Positions 42,570 through 52,612 of a DNA stretch of 64,000 bases are shown piece by piece. Source of the DNA: an uncultured Akkermansia sp. GTDB lineage: Bacteria > Verrucomicrobiota > Verrucomicrobiia > Verrucomicrobiales > Akkermansiaceae. The stretch is from assembly GCA_905200945.1 (NCBI GenBank), contig CAJKMG010000001.1, positions 62,001 through 126,000 on the forward strand, in the 5' to 3' direction. The notes under the pieces were generated by a model. That model was not told the origin of the DNA. It saw only the letters and a program-made list of their open reading frames with translations, and did no database searches. A program made the translations under genes and the position numbers. Positions within the stretch are counted from its first letter, which is position 1. Each line of letters begins with the position of its first letter.

Positions 42570-43415
42570 ATGCAAACCGCACGCCTCCAATACGACAGGA
42601 TTATTATTACGGGCGCATCATCCGGTTTTGGGGAAGCTTTTGCCGGGACACTGGCCCCCCATACAGCAGAACTGGTGCTCATCGCCCGGAATGAAGCCGC
42701 CTTGCGCCAGCTTGCCGCCTCCCTGGGAAAACGCTATCCCGGCCTTCACGCCGCCGCCCTTCCCTGTGACCTGGCGGACGAAGCCTCCCTGAACACGCTC
42801 ATTTCCCGCCTGGACAGCCTTCCACCGGGAAAAACCCTTCTGATTAACAACGCCGGAGCCGGAGATTACGGAGATTTCGCGGACGGCCGCTGGGAAAAGA
42901 TACGTTCCTTGCTGCGCCTGAATGTGGAAAGTCTCACCCGCCTGTGCCACGCCCTGATCCCCTCCATGAAGAAAAACGGAGGGGATATCATCAACATCAG
43001 CTCCCTGGGAGCTCTCCTGCCCATTCCGGATTTTGCCGTTTATGCGGCCACCAAGGCCTATGTTTCCAGCCTGTCGGAAGCGCTGCGGCTGGAACTGCGC
43101 GAACACGGCATCCGTGTGCTGGCCGTCTGCCCCGGACCGGTTTCCACAGGCTTCGGGAAAGCGGCGCGGCGCCCAGGTTTCACCGGGAACATGATGCCGG
43201 GCCGCAACGCTTTTGACACGTCCGTTGAAACCGTCGTAAAAGACAGTCTCCGTGCCCTGGCCCGCGGACGCGCCCGGGTCTTTCCCGGCATGAAAATACG
43301 GCTGGCCGCCATGCTGCTGGCCGTCGCCCCGCTGGGGGTGATACGCCTTTTCATGGGCAGACGCCCCCGGAAAGTTCTGCCGGAATCCAATGAATTGCCT
43401 CCTTCAATATCATGA
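42570..43415 (+). CDS. short-chain dehydrogenase/reductase
   Basis: This is an NAD(P)-dependent classical SDR. The cofactor loop is TGASSGFG. NNAGAG follows, and the catalytic motif is YAATKAYVSSLSEAL (Tyr/Lys), with the Ser in NISSLG. The C-terminus has a hydrophobic helix (LAAMLLAVAPLGVI) that may attach it to the membrane; related proteins act on fatty acyl or quinone-like substrates, but the substrate is unknown. ATG 42570 (MQTARLQYDRIIITG) gives a typical short lead before the first strand; ATGs at 42546 and 42549 are possible. It overlaps the start of the next gene by 4 bp. Confidence 0.82.
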   Translation: MQTARLQYDRIIITGASSGFGEAFAGTLAPHTAELVLIARNEAALRQLAASLGKRYPGLHAAALPCDLADEASLNTLISRLDSLPPGKTLLINNAGAGDYGDFADGRWEKIRSLLRLNVESLTRLCHALIPSMKKNGGDIINISSLGALLPIPDFAVYAATKAYVSSLSEALRLELREHGIRVLAVCPGPVSTGFGKAARRPGFTGNMMPGRNAFDTSVETVVKDSLRALARGRARVFPGMKIRLAAMLLAVAPLGVIRLFMGRRPRKVLPESNELPPSIS

Positions 43416-44989
43416 AAGCGCACCGCCGCGGAATACCCCGCCTCACCTGGTTCAAGCTCGCAGTCTGCATCTGCCTGGCAGCCATGGCAGCCTCCCTGTT
43501 CACACCGTATCCCGCTCAGCTCATACGCGCCCTGAAAGGGGAACCGGAACAGGCGCCGCCGGATTCCGGAGCCTGTACGTCCCATGAATCCCCTCCCGCG
43601 GAACAGGCCGGGCAGGATGCCCCCGCCGCCACTGCGCCATCCGCCTCCGGAAAGGAGCCCGAAGATGAGCGGCTATACATTCCCTGGACGCCGGAGCGCA
43701 CAATCGCCCTCCCCACGGTGCAGTATCCTCCATTTCCTCCCGTACTTCCCACAAAGCCTGCGGAGGGGGCCATGACCCATATTTATGAACTGTCCCGCGG
43801 CCTGAACCTGAAAACGCAGGTTAATTTCCAGCCCGGCACTTTGGCCTCCAGGGACAGGGAAACCAAAAGCAATTACCAGATGACCATTTCCCTGAACGTC
43901 AAGCAGCCCAAAGCATTGATGAAAAAGGAAGACATTCTGAAACTCAATCCGAAACTGGAAACCATGCTTCCCGGCCTGTCCACCCTGTTCAGGAATGCGC
44001 GCGTCTCCCCTTATTACGGGCAGATTTACGTCCGCAAACAGACGGAAATCCGCAAAAACCTGGCTTCCCTGCTCAAACTCCTGGATCGCCATAATTATTA
44101 CGATACGGAGACGATTCTGGAAATCGCCTATCCGGGCACGGGAAGAAAGCTCCTCTGGCTGCAAAGTGAAATGGACGTTGTTTCCGACGGCTCGGACGGA
44201 GACCGGTTGACCGCCATGCCGGATAAAATCCTGAAAAGCTCCTTCTACCAGCCCAGTACTTCCTACCGCTGGAAAAAACGCACGGACAAGCCTAATCCCC
44301 TGCTCAAACCCTGGCAGCAGAGGCTGGCTTCCTACAAGAAAACGCTGGAAAAAGCTCCCTCCGCGGAAAAAACGGCTCTGCGCCGTAAAATAGACCACGC
44401 GGAACGGGTCATTGAGGAATTGAAGAGGTACAGCTTCCTGATTTCGGAATACGATCCGTTCATCGTGGTTCCGCTGGGGGTCGTCAACCAATCCTCCCCC
44501 TTCTCTCCGCAGTTCGGGGATTATGCCGTCGTCATCGTAGGGGACAAGCTGTACCCGGCCCTGGTGGGAGACGCCGGACCGCGCTACAAAACGGGGGAAG
44601 GTTCCCTGCGCCTGAGCCGCGAAATCAACCCCAAGGCGGGCCCCTACAGCCGCCCCGTCTCCGACCTGAAGGTCAGCTACCTGATTTTTCCCGGTTCCGC
44701 AGAACCTGAAGCCGGGCCTCCCGACTATGAAAAACTTACGGCCAGATGCCGGGAACTTCTCAACGAAATAGGAGGCACAGGGAAAGAATTCAAGCTTCAT
44801 CAATGGGAAGACCTGCTGGCACCCAAGCCACCGCCCGCCCCCAAACCGGAAAGCGGCGGTGCAGCGGAAACATCCGCGGATAAACGGAAAAAGGAGGGAA
44901 CTCCCGGGAATAAGTCCGAGCCTGACGCGGTTCCGGCGGTTTCCCCGCAAACCCAGCCGGCTCCGTCAGCCGCAAAAAACGCCGCATAG
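43412..44989 (+). CDS. GH75-like (chitosanase fold) secreted protein
   Basis: The 525-residue protein has an N-terminal membrane anchor or signal (LTWFKLAVCICLAAMAASLF), a Pro/Ala linker, and a domain at 180-450 with hallmarks of glycoside hydrolase family 75. These are EMDVVSDGSDGDR, then YDPFIVVPLGVVNQSS, and VGDAGPRYKTGEGSLRLSRE with acidic residues near 387 and 396 in the catalytic position. The C-terminus is a Pro/Lys/Ala-rich disordered tail. GH75 enzymes cleave chitosan or related aminosugar polymers; here the target might be a glycan containing glucosamine. Start overlaps the SDR stop. The gene ends 1 bp before the convergent squalene/phytoene synthase. Confidence 0.65.
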   Translation: MKAHRRGIPRLTWFKLAVCICLAAMAASLFTPYPAQLIRALKGEPEQAPPDSGACTSHESPPAEQAGQDAPAATAPSASGKEPEDERLYIPWTPERTIALPTVQYPPFPPVLPTKPAEGAMTHIYELSRGLNLKTQVNFQPGTLASRDRETKSNYQMTISLNVKQPKALMKKEDILKLNPKLETMLPGLSTLFRNARVSPYYGQIYVRKQTEIRKNLASLLKLLDRHNYYDTETILEIAYPGTGRKLLWLQSEMDVVSDGSDGDRLTAMPDKILKSSFYQPSTSYRWKKRTDKPNPLLKPWQQRLASYKKTLEKAPSAEKTALRRKIDHAERVIEELKRYSFLISEYDPFIVVPLGVVNQSSPFSPQFGDYAVVIVGDKLYPALVGDAGPRYKTGEGSLRLSREINPKAGPYSRPVSDLKVSYLIFPGSAEPEAGPPDYEKLTARCRELLNEIGGTGKEFKLHQWEDLLAPKPPPAPKPESGGAAETSADKRKKEGTPGNKSEPDAVPAVSPQTQPAPSAAKNAA

Positions 44990-44990
44990 A

Positions 44991-45890
44991 CTACAGAGCC
45001 TCTTTCCAGGAGAAAAGGAAGGCTTTCCACACCCGGGAATAAACGTCTCCGCGCGTAATTTTCACCTTCCCGGAAGACGGATGCAGCCGCTCCTCCCGCT
45101 GGAGCAAACCCAGCGTATCCAGTCCCAGCCAGGCAGGCAGGACAGTAGAAAAACGCAGCCGCCCGTTCCGCAGAGATTCCGCGTAAAACACGCCCTCCTT
45201 CAGCCAGCGTTCCGCACGCTCCAGCCATGAACGGTCATCTGGTGCAGGCAAATAGCTTCTTCCGCGGGCGAGGTCTTCCTCCCGGTCACGCAGAATATTC
45301 ACCAGTTGCAGTCCCATGCCGTAGTGTCTGCCCCAGCGCAAAAGCTGTTCCTCCGGCTGCGTGCTGAAACCCTGGCCCAGGGCCAGCAGCCCCAGCCTGG
45401 TCCAGAATTCCCCTACGCAGCCGGCCACCATATAAGTATAGTGCTCCAGCTGTTCCGGGCATGAGACGGCAGCGTTGCTTTCAAAATACACCAAATCCCA
45501 CGCCTGCCCCTCCACTATGGAGGCCAGCACCCGCCGCACCAGCATCCGTTCACGAGGAGAAAGGGTTTCCAGCAGCGCCAGGCATTCGGGGAAACGGGCC
45601 AGCAGTTCCGCCTCCCCCCGGTGCGGCTGGACTGTGGAAAGAACACCCAGACGGCCAAAACAGGTGGCTGCCGCCTCCCGGGAGGCGGAACCAGACACTG
45701 ACTCCCCCATCATCCTCAAAAGCGCCAGGCGCTCCCGGCAATCCATGTCCACGGCATCCGCCACCGTATCCGTGGCGCGCGCCAGCAGATAGCCCACGGC
45801 CACTCCGGGACGCATTTCCCGGGGCAGGAAGCGCATGCTCAGGTAGAAGGACCGGGAGACGGCCGATAGAAGCTGATTAAGGCCTTTCAT
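44991..45890 (-). CDS. squalene/phytoene synthase family protein
   Basis: The enzyme joins two prenyl diphosphates head to head, giving squalene, phytoene or a relative. In 299 residues both Asp-rich magnesium-binding motifs are present: DTVAD (41-45) and LVNILRDREEDLARGRSYLP (Asp near 202 and 206). RSFYLSMRFLP near the start is also conserved. Whether it makes squalene (hopanoid route) or phytoene cannot be decided from the window, since no neighbouring hpn or crt genes are present. Its ATG overlaps the stop of the upstream sigma-54 activator by 4 bp, so it is coupled to it. Confidence 0.88.
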   Translation of the reverse strand: MKGLNQLLSAVSRSFYLSMRFLPREMRPGVAVGYLLARATDTVADAVDMDCRERLALLRMMGESVSGSASREAAATCFGRLGVLSTVQPHRGEAELLARFPECLALLETLSPRERMLVRRVLASIVEGQAWDLVYFESNAAVSCPEQLEHYTYMVAGCVGEFWTRLGLLALGQGFSTQPEEQLLRWGRHYGMGLQLVNILRDREEDLARGRSYLPAPDDRSWLERAERWLKEGVFYAESLRNGRLRFSTVLPAWLGLDTLGLLQREERLHPSSGKVKITRGDVYSRVWKAFLFSWKEAL

Positions 45891-47413
45891 GATTTCTGCA
45901 GGCCCAGCCTGTGCATTTTATAATGGAGTACCCGCGGGGAAATGCCCAGTTCCCGAGCCGCGGCGGACATATTGCCCGGAGAACGTTTCAATGCGGCCAC
46001 AATCAATTCCCGTTCAAAGGAATCCACCATGGTTGGCAAATCAGCGGGAGCCTCCCCGTCACGGGAATAAGGGGCGTCATGGCTGGGCATCTGGAGGGAA
46101 GCGGGAAGATTGTAGCCGTAAATGCAGTCGTCCTGCGCCGTAATGACGGCACGCTCCATACAGTTTTCCAGCTCCCGCACATTGCCGGGCCAGTGGTAAG
46201 CCATGAGCATGTTGATAGCAGGAGTGGACAGCCGCTTGATAGCCTTCCCGTATTTCAAATTGAACTTGGAAAGAAAGTGTTCCGCCAACAGCATGACATC
46301 CCCCTTGCGTTTGGACAGATCCGGCATGACGATGGGGAAAATGTTCAACCGGTAGTACAGGTCTTCCCGGAACTTGTCCGCCGCCATCAATTCCTCCAGA
46401 TTGCGGCTGGTGGCGGCGATGAAGCGCACATCGGCATGCAGCTCCCTGTTGCTTCCCACGCGGGAAAAAGTTTTTTCCTGAAGAAAACGCAACAGCTTTA
46501 CCTGCATCTGAAGGCTTAAATCCCCGATTTCATCCAGAAACAGGGTGCCGCCGTCCGCCGCCTCCGCACGGCCGATGCGGCGGCTGGTGGCCCCGGTAAA
46601 AGAACCCTTTTCATGACCAAACAGCTCGCTTTCCAGCAGGTTCTCCGGCATGGCCGCACAATTCAGCGTTACCAGCGGCTTATCCTTCCTGCCGCTCAGG
46701 TTCACCACGGCGCGAGCCACCAGCTCCTTCCCCGTTCCGGAACTTCCACGAATCAGCACCGTGGCATCGCTGGGCGCCACCTGGCGGATCTGTTCATACA
46801 CCTGGAGCATGGTGCTGCAATTGCCGATCAACTCGCCCGGATTGGTAGTCAGAAGCTCCCGGAGTTTCTCATTTTCCGCGACCAGGGCGGCACGTTCCTC
46901 ATGCGCCTGAAGGCTGGCAGCCAGAGCATCCCCCACGATATTGCCTACAATTTCCAGCAGTTTCTGATCCCGCTCCAGATCGGTGTCCCGATCTACGGCA
47001 CGGTCAATGCTCAACGTGCCGATGACCTGCTGCAAATGAATGATGGGAACGCAGATGAACGCTACTTTTTCACCGCTTTTGCGCGTGCGGGTACGGTTCA
47101 GGAACCTGGAATCCCGGGAAATATCCTCAATTACATGGGGCCTTCCCGTTTCCGCCACATGCCCCGTAATGCCTTCCCCCACATGGTAATGGCCGCGTTT
47201 CATTTCCTGCTCGTCCAGGCCGTGGGAAGCTTCAATCATCAAATCATTCCCACGGCGGATGGTAAACGTGCCGCGCAGCATCTTCATGCGGCGGTAAAGC
47301 ACGTCCAGGATATGCCGGAGCAAAGCCGTGCCGTTGCGTTCATTGACAATGGCGGAGCTGATTTCCTTCAGCACGACCATCTCCAAATCCGGTGACCTGT
47401 TTACTTCATTCAT
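45887..47413 (-). CDS. NifA-like GAF sigma-54 transcriptional activator
   Basis: The 508-residue enhancer-binding protein has an N-terminal GAF sensor (about 20-170: VGEGITGHVAETGRPHVIED and VAFICVPIIHLQQVIGTLSI). The AAA+ domain has Walker A GSSGTGKE near 221, the sigma-54 contact loop GSFTGA near 268 and LFLDEIGDLSLQ. A Fis-type helix-turn-helix (NMSAAARELGISPRVLHYKM) closes it. The Ala-to-Ser change in GAFTGA is tolerated in related proteins. No nitrogen-fixation genes are nearby. ATG 47413 (MNEVNRSPDLEMVVLKEIS) begins just before the GAF domain. It is coupled with the squalene/phytoene synthase gene, but its regulon is unknown. Confidence 0.88.
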   Translation of the reverse strand: MNEVNRSPDLEMVVLKEISSAIVNERNGTALLRHILDVLYRRMKMLRGTFTIRRGNDLMIEASHGLDEQEMKRGHYHVGEGITGHVAETGRPHVIEDISRDSRFLNRTRTRKSGEKVAFICVPIIHLQQVIGTLSIDRAVDRDTDLERDQKLLEIVGNIVGDALAASLQAHEERAALVAENEKLRELLTTNPGELIGNCSTMLQVYEQIRQVAPSDATVLIRGSSGTGKELVARAVVNLSGRKDKPLVTLNCAAMPENLLESELFGHEKGSFTGATSRRIGRAEAADGGTLFLDEIGDLSLQMQVKLLRFLQEKTFSRVGSNRELHADVRFIAATSRNLEELMAADKFREDLYYRLNIFPIVMPDLSKRKGDVMLLAEHFLSKFNLKYGKAIKRLSTPAINMLMAYHWPGNVRELENCMERAVITAQDDCIYGYNLPASLQMPSHDAPYSRDGEAPADLPTMVDSFERELIVAALKRSPGNMSAAARELGISPRVLHYKMHRLGLQKS

Positions 47414-47610
47414 GCAATCCGGGAACTGGGCGAATATTAACCGCACGCCCCCGCCATACCAACTACTTTTTCTTTCACCACCATGCAGCCGGGCAAAAAA
47501 CGGCACAGAAAATATGGATAATACCCTAGCGCTTAATTTTAGCGATATTACGGACGGAAACCAAAAGATTTTTACAAAATTGTAATATAGAGCACCTGTT
47601 TTATTCCATT

Positions 47611-49398
47611 TTACATGTCCTCGTCTCCGCCGGCCTCCCTTTTCATCATCTCCGTGATAACCTGGAACAATGCGTTGCGGTACAGTACGCCGTCCAGCCG
47701 CCCGGTATTCTTCCAGACCACGGGAAAGGCGGGTAGATGGGTTTGTTCAAACAGCTTCAAAGCATCCGTCAGATGGGTGCCGGCGTCCAGCACGGGAGCG
47801 CCCGTACGAACCAGGGCCCCGGCATCGGGCGGAGTTCCCCCTTTCTGCTCCTCCATCTGCCGGCGGACCTCCAGAAAATCCTCCGGATAAATGGCTCCTT
47901 CATAAATCCCATCCTTATTCACCACAAAAACCAGATCCCCGGGGTTCCGCAGCATCAGGGAGGAAACATCATCCAGGGAAGCGTCCGGAGCAACCTGGGG
48001 CACCACGTGCCGCGCCAGGTCATGCACATGGACCTGCGCCATGGGCAGGTTGACGACAGACGCCGGGCTGCCGGCCAGACTGGCGGCATACATGGAACGC
48101 GCGCGAATCAGCTTTCCCGTGCCATAAGCGCTTACGACGCCAATCAGCAGGGGATAAATCATTTGCCCGCTCATGGAAAACTCCACCACCATCACCAGGG
48201 CCGTCAGGGGGGCCTGAGCCGCTACGGCGAAAAAGGACGCCATCCCCACCATCGCATACGCCACCGTATGGTTGCCCTCCATTCCTAGGGATGTCAGAAC
48301 CGTACTGAAAATAAACCCTACCATGCTCCCTACGTACAAAGTGGGCGTCATGGCACCCCCCACCGTACCGCAGCCAAACACCACCGCCACGGCAGACACC
48401 TTCACCAGAAGCAGGATGAGCGCCTCCCTCGTACCGTAATCCTCATGAACCAGCCCGGTAATGAGAGCCTGGCCATTGCCCACCACTTCCGGATAAAAAA
48501 CGGCCAGAATCCCCACAACCAGCCCGGCGGCCGCCAGGCGCAGCGGCAGAAGGGATTGGCGGCCATTCAAATATCTGGCGGCCGCATCCAGCAAACTGAC
48601 CCATCCCCTGGCCGCCACGGCCGCCGCAGCCCCCAGGGCAATGCACCAGAGAGACTGGGAAAAGACGGTAAAGCTTTCAAACGGGGAACTGTATAGGGGA
48701 GAGGGATCCCCCAGCAGATGCAGCATCACGAATCCGGTACAGGAAGCGATGAGCAGAGGGGCCAGAATATCCATGCTCACGGTGCCGATGATGATTTCAC
48801 TCACGAACAGGCAGCCGGAAAAAGGGGCATGGAACGCCGTCGTAAACCCGGCCGCCGCCCCGCAGCCCACCAGCAGCCGGAGCCGCGGAATGGATACGTG
48901 CAATCGCTGCCCCACATTAGACGCAATCAGAGCGGAAGACTGGATAATAGGCCCTTCCTTGCCGATGGCCGCCCCGGAGGCGATGCTCCATGCCGCGGAA
49001 AAAACCTTCAGGGCGGAGGCCCGGAACTTGATCAGCCCGTTCCCTATGGACATGGCCTCCATGTATTCCGTAGCCTGTCCCGGCATTCTCTTTTTCAGGA
49101 ACAGCAGGATGCAGCCGGCCACCAGGCCGCCCGCAACCGGAATAAACATGCGCCATTCCGGCTCCACCAGGGAAAAAGTGCCTACGCGGGAATCCGACCA
49201 GATGCCTGTGAGCATCCACTGGATTACCTCCACCATCCATTCAAAAAACAGAGACATGCAGGAACCCACCATCCCCACGAGCACGGCCCACACATAGGTC
49301 ACCTGCCTTTCCCCCACTTTCCAATGATGAAACAGTTTTAAAATCCATCCATACCAGACGGAATCCGGCGGTTGGTACTGGGGGGACGGAGAACTCAT
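47611..49398 (-). CDS. ClC-family chloride transporter with CBS domains
   Basis: The 595-residue protein carries chloride or a related anion. The membrane domain has GKEGP at 146-150, with the gating glutamate Glu148 typical of H+/Cl- exchangers, and GFTTAFHAPFSGCLFVSEI. Later helices include FGCGTVGGAMTPTLYVGSM. The early GSGIP motif is not clearly preserved. The C-terminal part from about 455 has a CBS pair (VAPDASLDDVSSLMLRNPGD, VLDAGTHLTDALKLFEQTHL), which may bind nucleotides. Length and order fit the family. It is a single-gene unit. Confidence 0.9.
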   Translation of the reverse strand: MSSPSPQYQPPDSVWYGWILKLFHHWKVGERQVTYVWAVLVGMVGSCMSLFFEWMVEVIQWMLTGIWSDSRVGTFSLVEPEWRMFIPVAGGLVAGCILLFLKKRMPGQATEYMEAMSIGNGLIKFRASALKVFSAAWSIASGAAIGKEGPIIQSSALIASNVGQRLHVSIPRLRLLVGCGAAAGFTTAFHAPFSGCLFVSEIIIGTVSMDILAPLLIASCTGFVMLHLLGDPSPLYSSPFESFTVFSQSLWCIALGAAAAVAARGWVSLLDAAARYLNGRQSLLPLRLAAAGLVVGILAVFYPEVVGNGQALITGLVHEDYGTREALILLLVKVSAVAVVFGCGTVGGAMTPTLYVGSMVGFIFSTVLTSLGMEGNHTVAYAMVGMASFFAVAAQAPLTALVMVVEFSMSGQMIYPLLIGVVSAYGTGKLIRARSMYAASLAGSPASVVNLPMAQVHVHDLARHVVPQVAPDASLDDVSSLMLRNPGDLVFVVNKDGIYEGAIYPEDFLEVRRQMEEQKGGTPPDAGALVRTGAPVLDAGTHLTDALKLFEQTHLPAFPVVWKNTGRLDGVLYRNALFQVITEMMKREAGGDEDM

Positions 49399-49560
49399 GG
49401 GAAAGAAGGAAATACTATTTCATTGCGACAAAAAAATACCTCGGTTCGTTCGATACGGAAGAAAAAATCTCCCAGCCCCGCCGGAACAAGCGAAGATTCG
49501 CAACGGGCACTCTGGCGGCTCGTCCGGAACCTATTCGAGGCCTGACTTCCTCTCCGGAAG

Positions 49561-50355
49561 TCAGAATGTATATTTGAAATTGACGCCGTAATAGAAATCA
49601 TCACCCAGCCCCTTTTGCTTTACCACGGTCAGCGCCTGGCTGTAATTGGTAAACAATTCCACGGTCAGGCGCCCGGTGGCTCGGAAAGTAATGCTCAGAT
49701 TATAATCCAGGGCATTGGAACCATGGTGCACCACCGGGCCTACATACCCTCCATTGTAACCATAGCGCACCACGGCGTCCACCCGAACGCAATCCGCTAT
49801 TTCTTCATGCAGTCCCGCAAATACGGCGTAATATCCGCGGAACGTATGGTTGTTATACTGCCAGTACAGGTCCGTGCCGCCAAACCAGCGGTCGGAAAAA
49901 TGGTAAGTCGTTTTCAAGCCGGGACGAGGAATTCCCTTGTCTCCCGGAAAAACAAAGCTGTGCTCGTACCAGGGCATGACCGTCCAGTTTCCCAGTTCCC
50001 TGACGTAATCCAGCCGGTATTTCAGCTCCGCATGATTCCGGTGATCCGTGGAAACGCCGTACCATATTTTCCCTACCCACTCTTTATATTGTATTTCAGG
50101 AACAAACATGCAGAGCGAGCCGTCCCACAAGTCCAATCCCTCGCACTCGTACTTGCTGGCCCATCCCGTCTGAAACCGCACATAAACACGCTCATCCGCA
50201 GGACCGGCCAGGGAAAGGGGGTGGGGGCATGCCGTCTTCAAATGATAGGCCTGCTCCTGGCAGACAGCCGCCGCCCAGGCTCCGGGGCACGCCAGAATGC
50301 CCGTGCAGGCCGCCAGCGAGAACAGAATTACGGTTTTCATCTTCATATTGGTCAT
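49561..50355 (-). CDS. outer-membrane beta-barrel protein
   Basis: The 264-residue protein has a signal peptide (MKMKTVILFSLAACTGILAC...AWAAA) and a sequence of alternating polar and aromatic strands ending in YYGVNFKYTF, the terminal Phe signal for barrel assembly. WASKYECEGLDLW and WYGVSTDHRNHAELKYRLDY resemble TorF-like putative porins. There is no clear substrate. ATG 50355, 50346 or 50340 are alternatives in one frame; the first is given. The gene is divergent from the GH20 gene. Confidence 0.72.
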   Translation of the reverse strand: MTNMKMKTVILFSLAACTGILACPGAWAAAVCQEQAYHLKTACPHPLSLAGPADERVYVRFQTGWASKYECEGLDLWDGSLCMFVPEIQYKEWVGKIWYGVSTDHRNHAELKYRLDYVRELGNWTVMPWYEHSFVFPGDKGIPRPGLKTTYHFSDRWFGGTDLYWQYNNHTFRGYYAVFAGLHEEIADCVRVDAVVRYGYNGGYVGPVVHHGSNALDYNLSITFRATGRLTVELFTNYSQALTVVKQKGLGDDFYYGVNFKYTF

Positions 50356-50570
50356 GGCTGGAGATTTTCTGAAATGACGTATCCGGAAGAGGCACCATCC
50401 TCCCATGGGAACCCGCACCCTGCTTTTGCCGCAAACGGATACTGCGCCCGAACCCGGACAAATACCTTTTGAAGATGAGACCAGCATAAAAAAACAATAT
50501 TCAGTTCCAAGGGCAAAAAAAGACGAATTCCCCATGAAAGACTGTGTCAGCAGCCTTTGTATCTATAACC

Positions 50571-52574
50571 GTGTCCATAAAATTCATTATCCCCGCACTC
50601 GTCCTGTCCGCCGGCCTTCCAACAGCTTTCCCACAAGAACAAATTATTCCGAAACCGGCGGAAATCACATTGTTCAAAGGAAATCCGGCCCGGCTCACAC
50701 CGGATTCCTTCATCATCACGGCAACACAGGACAAGGCTTTCCTGGATCAGTCTGGGCAATTGCAGCAGATGCTCAGCGAAGGGACGGGGCTCCCCCTTCC
50801 CCTTCAACCGTCCGGGCAAGCGTCGCAGAAAGCCGCCTGCATCATCATCAAAAAAGACCCGTCTCTGGCAGCCAGAGGAGAAGAGGCCTACTCCATCCAG
50901 TCTTCTCCAGACGGAGTCATCCTTTCCGCCGCCGATGCCAAGGGCATCTTTTACGCGGGACAAAGCCTGGTCCAGATGATGCCCGCCATTTTCCACGACG
51001 GGAAGGCGGATAAATCCGCCGTCCGGTGGAACATTTCCAAAACTCCGTTCCACATAACGGACTACCCGCGGTTCTCCTGGCGGGCTCTGATGATTGATGA
51101 AGCGCGCCACTTCTTTGGTGAAAAAGCCATCAAGCAGATCATCGACCAAATGGCTCTGCTGAAAATGAACATCCTGCACTGGCATCTGACGGACGACACA
51201 GGATGGCGCGTTGAAATCAAGAAGTATCCGCTCCTGACCACCATCGGCTCCAAACGCAGGGAATCAGAAATCGGCACATGGAACAGCGGCAAATCAGACG
51301 GAACGCCGCATGAAGGCTTTTATACCCAGGAACAAATCAGGGATATCGTACAATACGCAGCCTGCCGCAATATCACCGTCGTCCCGGAAATTGAAATGCC
51401 GGGCCATGCCAGCGCAGCCGCCGTAGCATATCCCTTTCTGAGCTTGAAAACGCCCAGGGAAGTACCCACCACATTCATCGTCAACACAGCATTCGATCCC
51501 ACCTCGGAAAAAACTTATACTTTCCTGTCCGATGTTCTGGATGAAATCGCGGCGCTCTTCCCCGGCAGGATCATTCATATTGGCGGCGATGAGGTGCGTT
51601 ATGACAGGCAATGGAAGGGCATTCCGGAAATTGAGGAATTCATGAAAAAAAACGGCATGAAGAGTTACGCGGACGTCCAGATGTATTTTACAAACCGCAT
51701 GTCCGGCATTATTGCCCAAAAAGGCCGCCGCATGATGGGATGGAATGAGATTTACGGACATGACGTCAACGGAGACGGAGGAGGAAAAGCCGGCGCCAGA
51801 CTGGACACAAACGCCGTCATCCAGTTTTGGAAAGGCAACACCGGCCTGGCTAAAAACGCTATCCGGGACGGGCATGACGTCATCAATTCACTTCATACCT
51901 CCACCTATTTGGATTACAGCTACGGCAGCATTCCCCTGCAAAAGGCATACGGGTTCGAACCCGTTTTTCCCGGATTGGAGGAACAGTACCATTCCAGAGT
52001 CAAGGGGCTGGGCGCTCAGGTATGGACAGAATGGATTTCCACACCGGAACGTCTGCATTACCAGGCGTTCCCCCGCGTCTGCGCCTTTGCGGAGGTCGGT
52101 TGGACACCCGCCGGCAAAAAGAACTTTCCAGACTTCAAGAAACGCCTGAAAGCGTATGGCGAGCGCATGGATCTGATGGGAATCAAGTTTGCCCGGAATG
52201 TCATCAGCCAAATAGACAAGTCCGATTTCTTCAACACGCCCAGGATCGGCATATGGACGCCTGCCACCCTAACCGGGAAGGAACATTCGTTTGACGTTAC
52301 CAAACTGGTCAAGGCGTCCGGCAAATACATCGTCACCCTGCTGTACGGCAGGGGCGCTCACGCCATCGAAATCGAATCCGTAGCCCTGTATGAAAACTCC
52401 CGGGAAATCTCCCGGGACACTCATGCGGGCAGGAGCGGAGCCCATAAGGAAAATATCCAGTATATCCTGAATGCCCCGGAACCCAGGCAAGGAGCAACAT
52501 ATACGGTCAAAGCCAAATTCAAAGGGGCCGGAGGCCGGGATTCCCACGGAATAGTGTATTTTGAAACGCCATAA
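50571..52574 (+). CDS. secreted GH20 beta-N-acetylhexosaminidase
   Basis: The enzyme removes terminal GlcNAc or GalNAc from glycans such as mucin chains. The 667-residue protein has a signal peptide (IKFIIPALVLSAGLPTAFPQ), a GH20b-type domain (to about 160), and the catalytic TIM barrel. The barrel includes FSWRALMIDEARHFF, KMNILHWHLTDDTGWRVEI and the acid/base-assisting pair in IHIGGDEVRYD (Asp/Glu near 339-340). VWTEWISTPERLHYQAFPR follows. A C-terminal beta-sandwich (520-667) is probably an accessory domain. The start is uncertain: GTG at 50571 gives the cleanest signal; GTG at 50544 is in the same frame. Confidence 0.93.
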   Translation: MSIKFIIPALVLSAGLPTAFPQEQIIPKPAEITLFKGNPARLTPDSFIITATQDKAFLDQSGQLQQMLSEGTGLPLPLQPSGQASQKAACIIIKKDPSLAARGEEAYSIQSSPDGVILSAADAKGIFYAGQSLVQMMPAIFHDGKADKSAVRWNISKTPFHITDYPRFSWRALMIDEARHFFGEKAIKQIIDQMALLKMNILHWHLTDDTGWRVEIKKYPLLTTIGSKRRESEIGTWNSGKSDGTPHEGFYTQEQIRDIVQYAACRNITVVPEIEMPGHASAAAVAYPFLSLKTPREVPTTFIVNTAFDPTSEKTYTFLSDVLDEIAALFPGRIIHIGGDEVRYDRQWKGIPEIEEFMKKNGMKSYADVQMYFTNRMSGIIAQKGRRMMGWNEIYGHDVNGDGGGKAGARLDTNAVIQFWKGNTGLAKNAIRDGHDVINSLHTSTYLDYSYGSIPLQKAYGFEPVFPGLEEQYHSRVKGLGAQVWTEWISTPERLHYQAFPRVCAFAEVGWTPAGKKNFPDFKKRLKAYGERMDLMGIKFARNVISQIDKSDFFNTPRIGIWTPATLTGKEHSFDVTKLVKASGKYIVTLLYGRGAHAIEIESVALYENSREISRDTHAGRSGAHKENIQYILNAPEPRQGATYTVKAKFKGAGGRDSHGIVYFETP

Positions 52575-52612
52575 AAACGCTGCCCCGCCCCACGCCAAAA
52601 ACCTCAGGGACC

